Positions 5,795 through 6,677 of a stretch of 6,677 nucleotides of DNA are shown here, piece by piece. This DNA comes from a bacterium. GTDB lineage: Bacteria; UBA9089; JASEGY01. The notes below the pieces were generated by a model. It made no database searches and was not told the DNA's origin. It worked only from the letters and a program-made list of their open reading frames with translations. The stretch is from contig JASEGY010000195.1 in the NCBI GenBank assembly GCA_030019105.1, positions 1-6,677 of the forward strand. Direction: 5' to 3'. A program made the position numbers and the translations under genes. The stretch's first letter is position 1. Each line of letters starts with the position of its first letter.

Positions 5795-5816
5795 TGGCCG
5801 AAACGATGATCAAGGC
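5795..5816. repeat. Dispersed word TGGCCGAAACGATGATCA
   Basis: It matches 4429-4450 at 21 of 22 positions (GATGATCA for GATGAACA, then AGGC in both). It is a third full-length occurrence of this word in the window. Confidence 0.8.
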
Positions 5817-5874
5817 CCTTATACTATTACCCCGCAACATTTGCGTTGTCCGCGAGAATGTTACGATTGCGAAT

Positions 5875-5935
5875 TGAAATTGGAAATTAGAAATTAGGCT
5901 TTCACGCTTTTCCTAATTTCCAATTTCCAATTTCA
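5875..5935. repeat. 24-bp-stem hairpin built from AATTTCC heptamers
   Basis: The left arm 5875-5898 and right arm 5912-5935 are complementary at 23 of 24 positions, with a 13-base loop (CTTTCACGCTTTT). Both arms are runs of the 7-bp unit AATTTCC or its complement. Part of the loop and the right arm recur at 653-690, in the space after ispH. It lies in the mcsA-mcsB gap, where it could affect processing or transcript stability. Confidence 0.88.
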
Positions 5936-5942
5936 GCGTTCC

Positions 5943-5963
5943 ATAATCCGCAATCTGCAATCC
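5943..5963. repeat. Short heptamer array (ATAATCC, GCAATCT, GCAATCC)
   Basis: Three 7-bp units of the same family as the 1645-1811 array. They are followed by the perfect palindrome CCAAAATTGG (5962-5971). Confidence 0.75.
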
Positions 5964-5978
5964 AAAATTGGTTTGGTT

Positions 5979-5993
5979 GCGGCCAGAGGCCGC
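5979..5993 (-). terminator. GC-rich hairpin directly after the mcsA stop codon (possible weak terminator)
   Basis: GCGGCC-AGA-GGCCGC forms a six-pair, all-GC stem with a 3-base loop, starting one base after the mcsA TAG (5995-5997). On the minus strand it is followed by AACCAAACCAATTTT, not a clean T-run. It may therefore pause or attenuate transcription into mcsB, or only protect the 3' end. Intrinsic termination is a weak inference. Confidence 0.35.
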
Positions 5994-5994
5994 G

Positions 5995-6516
5995 CTAAGT
6001 TAGCTCCTTTTCTATTTCCCGTATCTTATCCCGCACCCGGGCAGCCTCTTCAAATTCTTCAGTCTGGATAGCCCGGGAAAGATCCTCTCTTAGTTTCTGA
6101 ATTTCTTTGCCGGCTTGAATTTGGGCTGATATCTTAACCGGTGTCTTACCCGCGTGCTGGATATGGCCGTGTATCTTGCGCAGGATTTGGGTCAGTTCTT
6201 CATTGAAAACCTGGTAACAGTTGCTGCAGCCAAGTAGTCCCCTCTCTTTAAAGGCGCTGTAATTAAGCCCGCAGTGAGGGCATTCCTTTTCCTTTTCACC
6301 GGCCCGGCGTTGTTTTTGTTTAGTCATTTTGGCGTCGATATCCGCCACCAGACCGGCCACGAGATTAGCCAGAGGGAATGAATACTGGGTTTCCTCTGCT
6401 AATAGGCCCCTTTTTTCAGCACACTCTTTACAAACATGGAGTTCGCTCTTTTGATTATGGATAATTTGGGTATAGTGAATAGAGGCTTCTCTTTCCTGAC
6501 AGTCTTGACAAAGCAT
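5995..6516 (-). CDS. mcsA: McsA, zinc-finger/UVR-domain activator of the McsB arginine kinase
   Basis: McsA binds zinc and activates McsB. The 173-residue product has the four CxxC pairs of the family: C3/C6 (CQDC), C29/C32 (CKEC), C79/C82 (CPHC) and C97/C100 (CSNC). The linker is basic and Gln/Lys-rich (63-78). The C-terminal UVR motif (about 138-172, 'LREDLSRAIQTEEFEEAARV') is the UvrB/UvrC-type helical hairpin. Length is typical. The ATG at 6514-6516 is chosen because AGGAG (complement of 6524-6528) lies seven bases upstream and MLCQDCQ matches the family start. The frame stays open to a TTG at 6556-6558, but those 14 residues (QLETRNSKLRR...) are translated heptamers. It is the first of the four minus-strand genes. 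A ~475-bp repeat-filled gap separates it from mcsB, whereas in Firmicutes these genes are nearly contiguous, with ctsR before and clpC after; neither is visible here. Confidence 0.94.
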   Translation of the reverse strand: MLCQDCQEREASIHYTQIIHNQKSELHVCKECAEKRGLLAEETQYSFPLANLVAGLVADIDAKMTKQKQRRAGEKEKECPHCGLNYSAFKERGLLGCSNCYQVFNEELTQILRKIHGHIQHAGKTPVKISAQIQAGKEIQKLREDLSRAIQTEEFEEAARVRDKIREIEKELT

Positions 6517-6522
6517 CTTGTC

Positions 6523-6529
6523 TCTCCTC
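6523..6529 (-). promoter_or_regulatory. Shine-Dalgarno sequence of mcsA
   Basis: GAGGAGA on the minus strand, with seven bases between AGGAG and ATG. It is the only strong ribosome-binding site among the four minus-strand genes, and it fixes the mcsA start at 6516 rather than in the repeat upstream. Confidence 0.85.
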
Positions 6530-6530
6530 A

Positions 6531-6558
6531 GTTTCGAGTTTCGGGTTTCGAGTTGCAA
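6531..6558. repeat. Heptamer array in the mcsA 5' leader (GTTTCGA/GTTTCGG)
   Basis: Four 7-bp units GTTTCGA, GTTTCGG, GTTTCGA, GTTGCAA sit directly upstream of the mcsA Shine-Dalgarno. They are probably transcribed as part of the leader. The unit differs in sequence from the ATCCGCA arrays but has the same period. Confidence 0.85.
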
Positions 6559-6628
6559 TATTGACTACTATAGCTTTTAAGAAAATGTTTTTGGGGCAAG
6601 CGAATTAAAGATAGGCTATTCAACTTTT

Positions 6629-6677
6629 GGAGTTAATCCTTTAGGATTTCATTACTTATGAAAGGCTAAAGCCTAAA
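6629..6677. repeat. Second copy (partial) of the 5668-5726 palindromic element
   Basis: 6629-6654 is identical to 5673-5698, and 6658-6677 is identical to 5698-5717. The copies differ internally by a four-base insertion here (ATTACTTATG against ATTATG). The copy is cut by the window edge. It has the same orientation as the first, so mcsA lies between two direct copies. Confidence 0.9.

Noticed and set aside
6556..6558. TTG start for mcsA, adding 14 residues
   Set aside because: Those residues are translated GTTTCGA heptamers, while ATG 6514-6516 has a strong Shine-Dalgarno and matches the family N-terminus.
6567..6600. Sigma-70-type promoter for mcsA (TATAGT on the minus strand, complement of 6567-6572)
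   Set aside because: No acceptable -35 hexamer lies 16-18 bases upstream; the nearest TTGCCC is 21 bases away. The mcsA promoter cannot be placed with confidence.

Overview
This is a bacterial chromosomal fragment, most likely from a metagenome-assembled genome. It carries four housekeeping or stress genes on the minus strand. In transcription order they are mcsA (zinc-finger activator), mcsB (protein arginine kinase), priA (primosomal helicase) and ispH (HMBPP reductase of the MEP isoprenoid pathway). The left edge holds the plus-strand 3' end of a gene for an extracellular protein, which stops part-way through a PKD domain. IspH and PriA are bacterial core functions. McsA/McsB is best known from Firmicutes but is also found in scattered candidate phyla, so I do not assign a phylum.

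Layout: 1-410, tail of the secreted PKD-type protein; 411-705, convergent intergenic region with a 95-bp inverted-repeat element, small hairpins and a heptamer array; 706-1578, ispH; 1539-1811, compound tandem-repeat array running from the ispH start to the priA stop codon; 1806-4289, priA, with an in-frame 18-bp tandem repeat inside it; 4290-4474, nested palindrome filling the priA/mcsB gap; 4475-5518, mcsB; 5519-5994, about 475 bp of concentric palindromes and heptamer hairpins with no gene; 5995-6516, mcsA; 6517-6677, mcsA leader with another heptamer array and a partial copy of the 5668-5726 palindrome.

The genes are ordinary; the spaces between them are not. Almost every intergenic stretch is built from short-period repeats, usually 7 bp, together with near-perfect palindromes. 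These repeats run up to or across gene boundaries. The priA stop codon lies in the last repeat unit. The ispH reading frame begins in repeat DNA, with the normal ATG apparently lost. Apparent upstream extensions of mcsB and mcsA are translated repeats. PriA itself carries a repeat-encoded hexapeptide array. Of the four genes, only mcsA has a convincing Shine-Dalgarno sequence.

McsA and McsB would act together as a regulated arginine kinase that marks proteins for Clp-type degradation. PriA restarts stalled replication forks, and IspH makes IPP and DMAPP. No functional link between the mcs pair and priA/ispH is evident beyond shared strand.
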